Assembly (NCBI RefSeq): GCF_015831355.1
Contig: NZ_JADWYR010000001.1
Span: 1,798,001 to 1,862,000 of the forward strand
Origin: Panacibacter microcysteis
Lineage (GTDB): Bacteria; Bacteroidota; Bacteroidia; Chitinophagales; Chitinophagaceae
Direction: 5' to 3'
Length of the DNA stretch: 64,000 nucleotides
Shown here piece by piece: positions 1 through 8,016 of the stretch. Both the position numbers and the translations under genes were made by a program. A model generated the notes under the pieces. The model worked only from the letters and a program-made list of their open reading frames with translations, had not been told where the DNA came from and made no database searches. The stretch's first letter is position 1; each line of letters opens with the position of its first letter.

Positions 1-440
1 CCTGGGCACCACATGTAAAAGCTTTGCCGCAGTGTGTGGCCAATAGTTTTGCGCAATGGATCAATGCCTGGGGCGAAGCAGAGTTTGTTATTACACACCC
101 GGAAGATTATGAACTGAGCGAAGCATTTACACGTGGCGCAACGATAACCACAAACCAGGATGAAGCATTGAAAGATGCAGATTTTGTGTATGTAAAAAAC
201 TGGAGCACTTTTAAAGATTATGGCAAGATATACGAGAACGACCCGCGGTGGATGCTCACAGATGCTAAACTGCAACTGACGAATAATGCAAAGGTGATGC
301 ATTGCCTGCCGGTAAGAAGGAACGTGGAATTAAGTGATGAAATACTGGATGGACCAAACAGTATTGTAACACAACAGGCCGGCAACCGCGTATGGGCAGC
401 ACAGGCTGTGATAAGTGAGATATTAGTAAGTTCTAAGTAG
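1..440 (+). CDS. argF': N-acyl(acetyl/succinyl)ornithine carbamoyltransferase, C-terminal part
   Basis: Partial gene entering from the left edge; the frame is open from base 3 and reads W-A-P-H before a TTG that is not a real start. It transfers a carbamoyl group to acylated ornithine in arginine synthesis. The visible part has the transcarbamylase motif HCLPVRRN and the conserved tail QQAGNRVWAAQA. The 'LPQCVANSF' region fits the acetyl/succinyl-ornithine enzymes of Bacteroidota and Xanthomonas better than classic ornithine carbamoyltransferase (family knowledge). The residue that separates acetyl- from succinyl-specific enzymes lies upstream of the window. The last codons and stop are built from the 7-bp repeat array at 424-486. 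argB follows after 47 bp, so the genes are probably one operon. Confidence 0.9.
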   Translation, partial: WAPHVKALPQCVANSFAQWINAWGEAEFVITHPEDYELSEAFTRGATITTNQDEALKDADFVYVKNWSTFKDYGKIYENDPRWMLTDAKLQLTNNAKVMHCLPVRRNVELSDEILDGPNSIVTQQAGNRVWAAQAVISEILVSSK

Positions 441-486
441 TAAATGCTAAGAAGTAAGTGATAAGACGTGAGTAACTAAATGCAAG
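424..486 (+). repeat. degenerate 7-bp repeat array
   Basis: About nine consecutive 7-mers can be read in register: TAGTAAG, TTCTAAG, TAGTAAA, TGCTAAG, AAGTAAG, TGATAAG, ACGTGAG, TAACTAA, ATGCAAG. The consensus is close to TRNTAAG. The array starts inside the end of argF', supplies its last residues and stop, and ends one base before the argB start codon. Confidence 0.6.
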
Positions 487-487
487 T

Positions 488-1273
488 ATGAATAAATTGT
501 ACGTAATAAAAATTGGCGGTAACATTATTGATGACGATGTAAAGTTGCAGATGTTTCTGTCTTCTTTTGTGGCGGTGGAAGGTAGAAAGATACTGATTCA
601 TGGTGGTGGTAAACTGGCTACAAAACTTGCAGCGCAGTTAGGTGTTGAACAACAGATGATTGATGGCAGAAGGATAACAGATGCAGAAACATTGAAGATC
701 GTTACTATGGTGTATGCAGGTTACATCAACAAAAATATTGTTGCGCAACTGCAATCACGTGGCAGCAATGCAATTGGTCTTTGCGGTGCGGATGGGAACG
801 TGATACAATCGCATAAGCGGCATCACACCTCAATTGATTATGGTTTTGCAGGAGATGTAGATACGGTGAACACAGGGCTATTACAAAGCTTAACAGAACA
901 AGGCATTAATGTAGTGATGGCGCCCATTACACACAATAAAGAAGGACAGTTGTTAAATACCAATGCAGATACCATTGCACAGGAAATTGCACAGGCAATG
1001 AGTGCATTGTACGAAACGCATTTGATCTACTCTTTTGAGAAAGCCGGCGTTTTAATGAATGCAGCAGATGACAGCACGGTGATCAATTCCATTACACCGG
1101 CCTCTTACAAAACACTGAAAGACCAGCAGGTAATTTATGCAGGTATGATACCAAAGCTCGATAATGCTTTTGCAGCACTGCACAGCGGTGTACACCGGGT
1201 GGTGATAGGCAAAGCAGAGCAATTACAGGAATTAATCCATCAGCAATCAGGCACAAGCATCGTTCATGAGTAA
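488..1273 (+). CDS. argB: acetylglutamate kinase (amino-acid kinase family)
   Basis: Phosphorylates N-acylglutamate in the second step of arginine synthesis. At 261 aa it has the usual length of the family. The amino-acid kinase signatures are visible: KIGGN at residues 8-12 and HGGGK at 38-42 for phosphate binding, plus NTNADTIAQEIAQ in the C-terminal half, which matches the nucleotide and substrate loop of the family. The ATG at 488 directly precedes the first beta strand, so the start is secure. It lies 47 bp after argF' and overlaps the next gene by 8 bp, which points to translational coupling. Because the operon carries an acylornithine carbamoyltransferase, the substrate could be succinylglutamate rather than acetylglutamate; the sequence alone does not decide this. 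Confidence 0.93.
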   Translation: MNKLYVIKIGGNIIDDDVKLQMFLSSFVAVEGRKILIHGGGKLATKLAAQLGVEQQMIDGRRITDAETLKIVTMVYAGYINKNIVAQLQSRGSNAIGLCGADGNVIQSHKRHHTSIDYGFAGDVDTVNTGLLQSLTEQGINVVMAPITHNKEGQLLNTNADTIAQEIAQAMSALYETHLIYSFEKAGVLMNAADDSTVINSITPASYKTLKDQQVIYAGMIPKLDNAFAALHSGVHRVVIGKAEQLQELIHQQSGTSIVHE

Positions 1274-2339
1274 CCAACACATACATAACCTTTTTTCAGA
1301 TGCAGCAGGGCTTTTAAAAAAACTCATCAGCACGCCATCTTTTTCCAAAGAAGAAGATAATACTGCAGAGATCATTGATGATTTCCTCAATGCCAAAGGT
1401 GTAAACACATACAGTTATCTAAATAACATCTGGGCAAAGAATAAATACTTCGATGAGCGTAAACCAACCATTTTACTTAATTCACATCACGATACAGTAA
1501 AACCAAACAAAGCCTATACGCTGGATCCTTTTACGCCATTAGAGCAGGATGGAAAGTTGTATGGCCTTGGCAGCAACGATGCAGGCGGTTGTCTTGTGTC
1601 ATTGATTGCCACATTTATTCATTATTACAAACAGGAAAACCTGCAATACAACCTTGTTATTGCTGCCAGTGCTGAAGAAGAAATTTCCGGGCACAACGGC
1701 ATTGAAATATTACTGCCGCGTTTGCCGGAAATTGATTTTGGTATTGTTGGCGAACCAACATTGATGAACATGGCAGTTGCCGAAAAAGGCCTGCTGGTTC
1801 TGGATTGTACCGCACATGGGCGGGCAGGCCACGCTGCAAGGGAAGAGGGTGAAAATGCCATCTATAAAGCATTAAAAGATATCGAGTGGTTTCGTACGTA
1901 TAAGTACGATAAAGTGTCTGATCTGCTGGGCCCGATGAAGATGAGTGTAACGATTATCAATGCAGGCTCGCAGCATAATGTGGTACCGCATGAGTGTAAG
2001 TTTACGGTAGATGTACGCGTAAACGAGTTGCATACCTTTGAAGAAGTGTTGGAAACCATACGCAGTAATGTAAGCTGCGATGTACAGCCGCGTAGCTCAC
2101 GCCTTCGTTCAACATCTATTGCAACAGATCACCCGCTTATACAGGCTGGTATAACACTTGGCAGAAGCTATTATGGTTCGCCAACAACCAGCGACAAAGC
2201 GCTGATGCATTTCCCGACCCTTAAAATGGGGCCCGGCGATAGTGCCCGCAGCCATACGGCAGACGAATTTATTTACATAGATGAGATCAGGCAGGGAATA
2301 GCATTGTATATACAGTTGCTGGATAAAATACTGTTATAG
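1266..2339 (+). CDS. argE: M20 metallopeptidase-type N-acyl-ornithine/citrulline deacylase
   Basis: A zinc amidohydrolase of the M20/ArgE-DapE family, 357 aa. Metal and catalytic residues are visible: SHHDTV at residues 73-78, the bridging aspartate in GSNDAGG (about 105), and the paired glutamates in SAEEEISG (about 137-139). A dimerisation-lid region follows (GRAGHAA). In organisms that carbamoylate acylornithine, this enzyme removes the acyl group from acylcitrulline before argininosuccinate synthesis (pathway knowledge); that role is inferred from the neighbours argF', argB and argH. Its start overlaps the end of argB by 8 bp. It could also act as acetylornithine deacetylase. Confidence 0.88.
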   Translation: MSNQHIHNLFSDAAGLLKKLISTPSFSKEEDNTAEIIDDFLNAKGVNTYSYLNNIWAKNKYFDERKPTILLNSHHDTVKPNKAYTLDPFTPLEQDGKLYGLGSNDAGGCLVSLIATFIHYYKQENLQYNLVIAASAEEEISGHNGIEILLPRLPEIDFGIVGEPTLMNMAVAEKGLLVLDCTAHGRAGHAAREEGENAIYKALKDIEWFRTYKYDKVSDLLGPMKMSVTIINAGSQHNVVPHECKFTVDVRVNELHTFEEVLETIRSNVSCDVQPRSSRLRSTSIATDHPLIQAGITLGRSYYGSPTTSDKALMHFPTLKMGPGDSARSHTADEFIYIDEIRQGIALYIQLLDKILL

Positions 2340-2465
2340 TCAGCAGTTGCAGTTCCACGTTACTGTAATGAACGAAAAGGGTTGGCAGGTTTGCACTGCA
2401 CGCAGCAGATCATTTAAACGAATTCAATAAAACGGGAAACCGGCAACCAGTAACCGGGCACTAAC

Positions 2466-3809
2466 ATGAAACTTTGGGCAAAAAATACCGCGTCGTTAAA
2501 AGAAGTAGAACAGTTTACTGTTGGCAAAGACCGTGAATTTGATTTGTTGCTGGCACCTTTTGATGTGCTGGGAAATATTGCGCATGCAAAAATGCTCGCT
2601 ACCATCGGGCTGCTTACCCTTGATGAAGCAGACCAGTTAACAACGGAGTTGCGGCATATTTATGCAACAACACAGGCTGTAGATGATACACGGTTTACTA
2701 TACACAGCAATATTGAAGATGTGCATTCGCAGGTTGAATACCTGCTGACAGAAAAGCTTGGCGATACCGGTAAAAAAATACATTCTGCACGCAGCCGCAA
2801 CGACCAGGTGCTGGTAGATGTAAAACTGTACCTGCGTAGCGAGCTGGAGAAAACCGTGCATTCCGTTTATGCTTTCTTTGAATTGCTCATAAAGCAAAGT
2901 GAAAAATTTAAAACACACCTGCTGCCGGGCTATACACATTTACAGCTTGCCATGCCTTCTTCTTTTGGGCTTTGGTTTGGCGCGTATGCAGAAAGCCTGG
3001 CAGACGATACTGTAGCGCTAAAGGCAGCATTCGATGTGGTCAATAAAAATCCGTTGGGTTCCGCTGCAGGCTATGGTTCTTCATTCCCGGTAAACAGAAC
3101 GTTGACCACCAGGCTGCTCGGTTTTGCAGATTTAAATTACAACGTTGTGTATGCGCAAATGGGCCGCGGCAAGGCAGAGCGCATGGTGGCTGCTGCACTC
3201 GCCAATATTGCAGATACACTGAGCCGCCTTAGTATGGATGCCTGTTTGTTCCTCAACCAGAATTTCGGTTTTATCAGTTTCCCGGCAGAGCTTACCACAG
3301 GCAGCAGCATTATGCCGCACAAAAAAAATCCTGATGTGTTTGAGCTCATCCGTTCTTACTGCAACCGCATCAAAGCATTGCCCAACGAGATCCTGATGAT
3401 GACCACCAATCTTCCATCCGGTTATCACAGAGACCTGCAGTTGCTCAAGGAACACCTCTTTCCTGCGTTTGAAACCTTGCGCAGTTGTATAGATATGGCA
3501 GGGCTTATGCTAAGTAATATGGAGGTAAAAGAAAACATTCTCGAAGATGAACGGTACCAATACCTCTTCAGCGTAGAAGAAGTAAATAAGCTTGTGCTGC
3601 AGGGCACACCTTTCCGCGATGCATATAAAAAAATCGGGTTGGATATTGAGGCAGGCAATTACACTTATTCAACACACGTGGCACACACGCACGAAGGCAG
3701 CATCGGTAATTTGTGCAACGATCATATAACCGCTAACATGAAAAAAATAATAGACAGTTTCCCGTTCAGCGATTATCATCAGGCGTTCGGTCATTTACTC
3801 GGTAAATAA
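2466..3809 (+). CDS. argH: argininosuccinate lyase
   Basis: Splits argininosuccinate into arginine and fumarate, the last step of the pathway. It is 447 aa, normal for the fumarase/aspartase superfamily. The superfamily signature GSSIMPHKKNPD is present at about residues 278-290, with the catalytic serine and lysine, and GYTHLQLAMP at about 157-166 carries the conserved histidine. N-terminal HSNIEDVHSQVE and SARSRNDQ match the substrate-binding regions. A 126-bp gap separates it from the deacylase; I see no terminator there, so it is probably read from the same operon. argG, argC, argD and the other pathway genes must lie outside the window. Confidence 0.95.
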   Translation: MKLWAKNTASLKEVEQFTVGKDREFDLLLAPFDVLGNIAHAKMLATIGLLTLDEADQLTTELRHIYATTQAVDDTRFTIHSNIEDVHSQVEYLLTEKLGDTGKKIHSARSRNDQVLVDVKLYLRSELEKTVHSVYAFFELLIKQSEKFKTHLLPGYTHLQLAMPSSFGLWFGAYAESLADDTVALKAAFDVVNKNPLGSAAGYGSSFPVNRTLTTRLLGFADLNYNVVYAQMGRGKAERMVAAALANIADTLSRLSMDACLFLNQNFGFISFPAELTTGSSIMPHKKNPDVFELIRSYCNRIKALPNEILMMTTNLPSGYHRDLQLLKEHLFPAFETLRSCIDMAGLMLSNMEVKENILEDERYQYLFSVEEVNKLVLQGTPFRDAYKKIGLDIEAGNYTYSTHVAHTHEGSIGNLCNDHITANMKKIIDSFPFSDYHQAFGHLLGK

Positions 3810-3813
3810 TTTT

Positions 3814-3868
3814 ATGTAGCCGGCACCGGTAATGCTGTGCATCGTCCCTTGCGTCGCACTCTTTTACT
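3814..3868 (-). repeat. interspersed element, family A, copy A1
   Basis: Located between argH and the dehydrogenase. The core is read on the minus strand as GTAAAAGAGTGCGACGCAAG and the far end as GGTGCCGGCTACAT. The 19-nt middle contains ATGC-aca-GCAT. It matches the other family A copies at both ends. Confidence 0.7.
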
Positions 3869-3956
3869 GTATAACAACAGGCAACTCCTCCGGGTTGTTA
3901 CGCCGCACTCTTATACAACCTGTAAAGTACAGCAGGCAATCAACTCTTACATTTCC

Positions 3957-3964
3957 TATCTTAG
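3957..3964 (+). promoter_or_regulatory. possible -7 element (TATCTTAG)
   Basis: TATCTTAG resembles the Bacteroidota -7 box TAnnTTTG with one mismatch and lies 23 bp before the dehydrogenase ATG. The same octamer occurs at 20332-20339 before gldC. I see no convincing -33 TTTG at the normal distance, so this is tentative. Confidence 0.3.
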
Positions 3965-3987
3965 TACACACACTAAAAGCTGCTTGT

Positions 3988-5445
3988 ATGAAATACCCGC
4001 TGGTGCAAAATTATATCAATGGCAAATTTGTAAATGCCGGTACCGGTACCACACTGCCTGTTATTTCTCCTTTGGATGGTAATCTGTTATCTGTGGTGCC
4101 ATTATCAGCAACGGCAGACCTCGATCAGGCTGTAGAAGCCGCCAGGGCTGCTTTACCGGTATGGTCCCGCATGCCTGTAAAAGAACGGGTGCAGGTATTC
4201 TTCCGGTATAAAACATTGCTGGAAAGAGACCTGCAGCAGCTCGCCTCACTCATCAGTGAAGAGAATGGCAAAACCATTGGAGAATCTGTAGCCGAGGTAG
4301 AAAAGTGCATAGAGCTAACGGAGTTTGCCTGCTCCATACCGCAGTTGGTAACAGGTGAAATACTCGAAGTAAGCAAAGGTGTTGAATGCAGAACAGAACG
4401 CGTACCTGTGGGTATTGTGGCATCCATTGTGCCCTTTAACTTTCCTGCTATGGTACCCAACTGGACAATACCCAATGCTCTTGCTTTGGGCAATTGCATG
4501 ATCATAAAACCATCTGAAAAAGTACCGCTTACGCTTGCGAAGATTGCATTGCTGTTAAAAGAAGCGGGTTTGCCAGACGGGGTATTTAATATTGTAAACG
4601 GCGATCATACAATTGTAAATGCCATATGTGCGCATCCTTCCATACATGCGGTAACCTTTGTTGGTTCTACCAAAGTAGCAAAGCATGTTTACCGCCAGGC
4701 CACGCAACAGCTTAAGCTGTGCCTTGCCTTGGGCGGTGCAAAAAACCACCTCATTGTTTTGCCAGATGCCAAAGCTGATATGACTGCGCAGAATGTTGTG
4801 GCATCTATGAGTGGTTGTGCCGGCCAACGTTGTATGGCTGCATCTGCCATGGTAGCCGTTGGTGGTGTTGATCATATTATTCAAAAGATCTGCGACGAAG
4901 CCAAAAAAGTAATACCCGGAACAAACCTTGGTGCTGTTATCAATAAAGCAGCGCAGCAAAGAATTGAACAATACATTACAGAAGCGGAACAGCAGGGAGC
5001 AAAAATTCTGGTAGATGGCCGTAAGGCGGTGGTGGAGGGCAAAGAAGACGGCTCTTATGTTGGCCCGACCGTTATAGATTTTGTAACACCGGGCATGGCT
5101 GTTGCAAAAGAAGAAATATTCGGGCCGGTTATCTGCATCATGCGTGCTGACAGTCTTGATGAAGCAATCAGCATTGAGAACAGCAATATATACGGCAACG
5201 CGGCAAGTGTATTTACACAAAATGGCAGCTATGCACGTTACGTAATAGAACGGGCAAGTGCCGGTATGATCGGTGTGAATGTTGGTGTACCTGTACCAAG
5301 AGAACCGTTTTCTTTTGGTGGCTGGAATGAAAGCAAGTTTGGCACTGGCGATATTACAGGCAGGAGTTCAATAGAATTTTTTACAAAGCTGAAAAAATCA
5401 ACTGTAAAATGGAATCCTGAAGCGGGTGTAAACTGGATGAGCTGA
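3988..5445 (+). CDS. mmsA: CoA-acylating methylmalonate-semialdehyde dehydrogenase
   Basis: An aldehyde dehydrogenase family protein of 485 aa from the ATG at 3988. An upstream in-frame ATG at 3832 would add the repeat-derived residues of A1 and is rejected. The catalytic cysteine is in GCAGQRCMAASA (about residue 281). Features typical of the methylmalonate-semialdehyde subgroup are VPFNFPAMVPNW, LGGAKNHLIVLPDA in place of the usual ELGGK glutamate, and the C-terminal VPVPREPFSFGGWNESKFG. The family oxidises methylmalonate or malonate semialdehyde to propionyl- or acetyl-CoA in valine, thymine or inositol breakdown. No partner genes of those pathways are adjacent. A strong terminator follows at 5461. 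Confidence 0.9.
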   Translation: MKYPLVQNYINGKFVNAGTGTTLPVISPLDGNLLSVVPLSATADLDQAVEAARAALPVWSRMPVKERVQVFFRYKTLLERDLQQLASLISEENGKTIGESVAEVEKCIELTEFACSIPQLVTGEILEVSKGVECRTERVPVGIVASIVPFNFPAMVPNWTIPNALALGNCMIIKPSEKVPLTLAKIALLLKEAGLPDGVFNIVNGDHTIVNAICAHPSIHAVTFVGSTKVAKHVYRQATQQLKLCLALGGAKNHLIVLPDAKADMTAQNVVASMSGCAGQRCMAASAMVAVGGVDHIIQKICDEAKKVIPGTNLGAVINKAAQQRIEQYITEAEQQGAKILVDGRKAVVEGKEDGSYVGPTVIDFVTPGMAVAKEEIFGPVICIMRADSLDEAISIENSNIYGNAASVFTQNGSYARYVIERASAGMIGVNVGVPVPREPFSFGGWNESKFGTGDITGRSSIEFFTKLKKSTVKWNPEAGVNWMS

Positions 5446-5460
5446 TGCAGGAATTTGTTG

Positions 5461-5488
5461 CGGCGGGCTTTAGCCCGCCGTTTTATAT
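5461..5488 (+). terminator. intrinsic terminator after mmsA
   Basis: Perfect 9-bp stem, CGGCGGGCT (5461-5469) with AGCCCGCCG (5472-5480), a 2-nt loop, then TTTTATATTT. There is no T-tract on the other strand, so it serves the plus strand. Confidence 0.85.
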
Positions 5489-5567
5489 TTATCCATTACG
5501 GCTTTGGCCAAAAGTGTAATGTTATACTTCGCTTTGATCTTCGCTTTTGTTCAGTATTGTTTCAACA

Positions 5568-5622
5568 GTACAAGAGTGCGACGCAACGAAAGCTTCATCG
5601 TATTCCTGCTGCCGGGTACATA
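5568..5622 (+). repeat. interspersed element, family A, copy A2
   Basis: Core GTACAAGAGTGCGACGCAAC at 5568, a 19-nt variable middle, then CTGCTGCCGGGTACATA. It lies between two convergent genes and ends exactly one base before the stop codon of the minus-strand kinase-like gene. Confidence 0.8.
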
Positions 5623-6684
5623 CTATATATGCTGTAAAGCGCCTGTAACGAGCTGCGATAGTGCAGGTTCTTTTTGCTGTAGTTTTTGTAGCAGTGTTAT
5701 TTGGTTGATGGTGCGGTTGAGGTTGTGACCGGGATACCTGGCACCGTAATAAATATCGTTGTTAAGATAATCGGCAAGAAAGCGCAGGGCCTGCATGTAT
5801 ATCATAAACTTTCCTGCATAAATGAAATAATTTTTTTCTGTTGTTGTAAGCTCTTCTGCCATCTCACCGAGGTAGCCTTTTACAATAGCATCAAAATAAT
5901 CTTCGCGTATGTCTATTTTGGAAAAGTCTGTTTCTTCTTCGCCAGCCGGAGAAAGATAGGTACGCATCATATCGCCTACATCACTTATAAAATAGCCGGG
6001 CATTACGGTGTCGAGATCTATTACGCAAAGGCCTTTGTTGTTGCTGTCGAACAGTACGTTGCTGATCTTTGTGTCGTGGTGGGTAACACGTTTCTTAAAT
6101 GCCGGGTTATGGAGAATATTTTCAAATGCGGTTACAATATCCCTGTTGTGTATAAGTATGTTTATGGAAGACCTGGCTTTTTGTAAACGCTCTGCGGAAG
6201 CGCCTTCCACAGCTTTTTCAAACTGCGAATACCGGAGTGAGAGGTTATGGAAATCCGGTAACGTTATGCTCAGCTGATCAATATCGAAGCCGGCAAGCAA
6301 ACGTGTAAATTTGCCAAACTGCCTGGCTGCTTCGTAAGCGAGTTCTTTATCTTCCACCACGGTGTAGGAATGAGAACCTTCCACAAAACCAAAGAGCCTG
6401 TAACTGGCGTTGTCATGTTCCGCCAGGCCTTTATGATCGGTCGTGTTAATGGGTGTGGTAAATAAATAGCCCGGGGAGTGTTTGTGCAGGTATGTTGCCA
6501 GCCGGGAGATATTGTTGTCTATATTTTGAGGAAGTGTAAATACCTGCGTGTTGATGCGTTGCAGGATATATTGTTTTGGGCCATTTTTTACAAGCCATGT
6601 ATGATTGATAAGGCCACTGCCAAACGGTTGAATTTGCACTTCATCGGTGTTCAGACTAAACCTTTTGAGAATATCGGTTGTCAT
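5623..6684 (-). CDS. APH-fold phosphotransferase, probable sugar (N-acetylhexosamine-type) kinase
   Basis: 353 aa, aminoglycoside-phosphotransferase/choline-kinase fold. The catalytic loop is visible as THHDTKISNVLFD (about residues 198-210), followed by the metal-binding VIDLDTVMPG and DVGDMMR. The wording VIDLDTVMPGYFISDVGD is close to the N-acetylhexosamine 1-kinase (NahK-like) branch rather than antibiotic kinases (family knowledge). It sits downstream of a LacI-type regulator and shares the palindrome CAAACGTTTG about 76 bp upstream of its start, so it is probably co-regulated with the SusC/SusD pair and phosphorylates a sugar released from the imported substrate. The substrate is not known. 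The stop codon lies at the edge of repeat A2. Confidence 0.75.
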   Translation of the reverse strand: MTTDILKRFSLNTDEVQIQPFGSGLINHTWLVKNGPKQYILQRINTQVFTLPQNIDNNISRLATYLHKHSPGYLFTTPINTTDHKGLAEHDNASYRLFGFVEGSHSYTVVEDKELAYEAARQFGKFTRLLAGFDIDQLSITLPDFHNLSLRYSQFEKAVEGASAERLQKARSSINILIHNRDIVTAFENILHNPAFKKRVTHHDTKISNVLFDSNNKGLCVIDLDTVMPGYFISDVGDMMRTYLSPAGEEETDFSKIDIREDYFDAIVKGYLGEMAEELTTTEKNYFIYAGKFMIYMQALRFLADYLNNDIYYGARYPGHNLNRTINQITLLQKLQQKEPALSQLVTGALQHI

Positions 6685-6759
6685 GCGCAGGTTATGGCAA
6701 TGGATTTTATAATCTGGTTACAATTCAAAAATAAAGATGATTAATGCTGCTTGTATAAT

Positions 6760-6769
6760 CAAACGTTTG
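6760..6769. promoter_or_regulatory. LacI-type operator candidate, copy 1
   Basis: Perfect palindrome CAAACGTTTG in the gap between the LacI-type gene and the kinase-like gene. It is identical to the palindrome at 7837-7846, and both are followed by a similar flank (CACGG and AGCGG). A central CG step is typical of LacI-family operators. Confidence 0.6.
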
Positions 6770-6785
6770 CACGGAAAAATATTGG

Positions 6786-7805
6786 CTATGCATTGTTGAT
6801 CATCAGTTGTGAGTCGAGTATGATTTTGTAATAGGATGGCAGTGCACTGTCGTCTGTTTTTTCCAGTAGTTCGATCAGCATTTCTGTGGCTTTTTGCCCC
6901 TGTTTGTAAGGGAACTGTTCTACAGAAGCCATCGGGCTGTATTTTAAATAATTGGTAAACGGGAGATTGGCATAGCTGACAAAACAAATGTCTTTATTAA
7001 GCTTTAGCTTTTGTTGCTGCGTATAGTGCATGGCGTCCATGGCCACATAATCATTGAAGACAACCACGGCGGTAACCTTTCTTTTGTGCGCAAGTAATTC
7101 TTTTACCGCTTTTACATTACCATCAGGAGAAAGGTCGGTATTTACCACAAGGGAAGGGTCGAACTTTATCCTGTTTTTGATGAGCGCCTGTACGTAGCCT
7201 TCCTGTCGCTCTTTACAGGCAAACAGGTTTTCAGGGCCGTTGAGTAAACCTATTACGCGATGCCCTTTTTGCAAAAGGAACTTCACGGCCTGCATGGTAC
7301 CTGATACCATATTGCAGGCAACATAATTGATATCCTGCATACGCGGTATACGGTCAAAGAAAACAACCGGGATATTTGCCTTCTTCAGCACTTCAAAATG
7401 TTCGTAGGTAGTGGTGCTCTTTGCAATTGAAACAAGCATGCCATCAACACGGTGCATCTTCATTTTTTCGATCAGTTGTTTCTCTTTCTCTACCTCATCG
7501 TGCGATTGGCCAAGCAACACTGTGTATTTGTTTTTTGCAGTAACATCTTCTACGCCGCTGATGGCTTCGGAGAAGAAAGACTCACCAAGATGCGGCAGTA
7601 TAACACCAATGGTAAATGTTTTACGCTGCTGAAAGAAAATGGCTGTCTGGTTGGGCTCATAGTTTAATTCTTCTGCCAGTTTTTTTACCTGCATTTTAGT
7701 GCGTAAACCAATACTGGCATGATCGTGCAATGCTCTTGACACGGTTGATACAGAGATGTTTAACCGGCGCGCTATTTCCTTGATTGTCGGTTGTTTATTA
7801 ATCAT
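6786..7805 (-). CDS. LacI family transcriptional regulator
   Basis: 339 aa. The N-terminal helix-turn-helix is canonical (TIKEIARRLNISVSTVSRAL, residues 8-27, then the hinge-helix region EELNYEPN). The rest is a periplasmic-binding-protein-like sensor domain (IGVILPHLGESFFSEAISGVED, then VDGMLVSI, VVFFDRIP, GHRVIGLLNGP). It is transcribed away from the SusC/SusD pair and toward the kinase-like gene. Perfect CAAACGTTTG palindromes lie 32 bp upstream of its own start and before the kinase-like gene, so it probably controls itself, the kinase and the SusC/D genes. The effector sugar cannot be told from the sequence. Confidence 0.93.
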   Translation of the reverse strand: MINKQPTIKEIARRLNISVSTVSRALHDHASIGLRTKMQVKKLAEELNYEPNQTAIFFQQRKTFTIGVILPHLGESFFSEAISGVEDVTAKNKYTVLLGQSHDEVEKEKQLIEKMKMHRVDGMLVSIAKSTTTYEHFEVLKKANIPVVFFDRIPRMQDINYVACNMVSGTMQAVKFLLQKGHRVIGLLNGPENLFACKERQEGYVQALIKNRIKFDPSLVVNTDLSPDGNVKAVKELLAHKRKVTAVVVFNDYVAMDAMHYTQQQKLKLNKDICFVSYANLPFTNYLKYSPMASVEQFPYKQGQKATEMLIELLEKTDDSALPSYYKIILDSQLMINNA

Positions 7806-7836
7806 TTTACGGTTGTAGCTGTTTTAAATTTTTACG

Positions 7837-7846
7837 CAAACGTTTG
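7837..7846. promoter_or_regulatory. LacI-type operator candidate, copy 2
   Basis: Second exact copy of CAAACGTTTG, in the divergent spacer between the regulator (start 7805) and SusC (start 8017). It is well placed for autoregulation and for control of the uptake genes. Confidence 0.65.
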
Positions 7847-7863
7847 AGCGGTTTATGTCCAAC

Positions 7864-7881
7864 TTTATTAGATCTAATAAA
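7864..7881. promoter_or_regulatory. 18-bp perfect palindrome in the regulator/SusC spacer
   Basis: TTTATTAGATCTAATAAA is fully self-complementary. It lies 18 bp from the LacI-type operator and 136 bp before SusC. It may bind a second regulator or be a promoter-proximal dyad. Confidence 0.45.
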
Positions 7882-8016
7882 CGTAAATTTAGAGATACAA
7901 CTGCTTTCGATAACCAAAATCTTTATTATGCCCTCTTCTTTAAAGATGTACGATTCGTCGTAAACGTACCCGCTATGTCAGTATTGCTTCTATTTTATTA
8001 CTAAACAAAAACTGCT

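Noticed and set aside
4555-5220. 221-aa minus-strand open frame inside mmsA
   Set aside because: It lies fully antisense to a conserved dehydrogenase, is rich in Cys, Tyr and His, and has no domain or signal; it is a shadow of the real gene.
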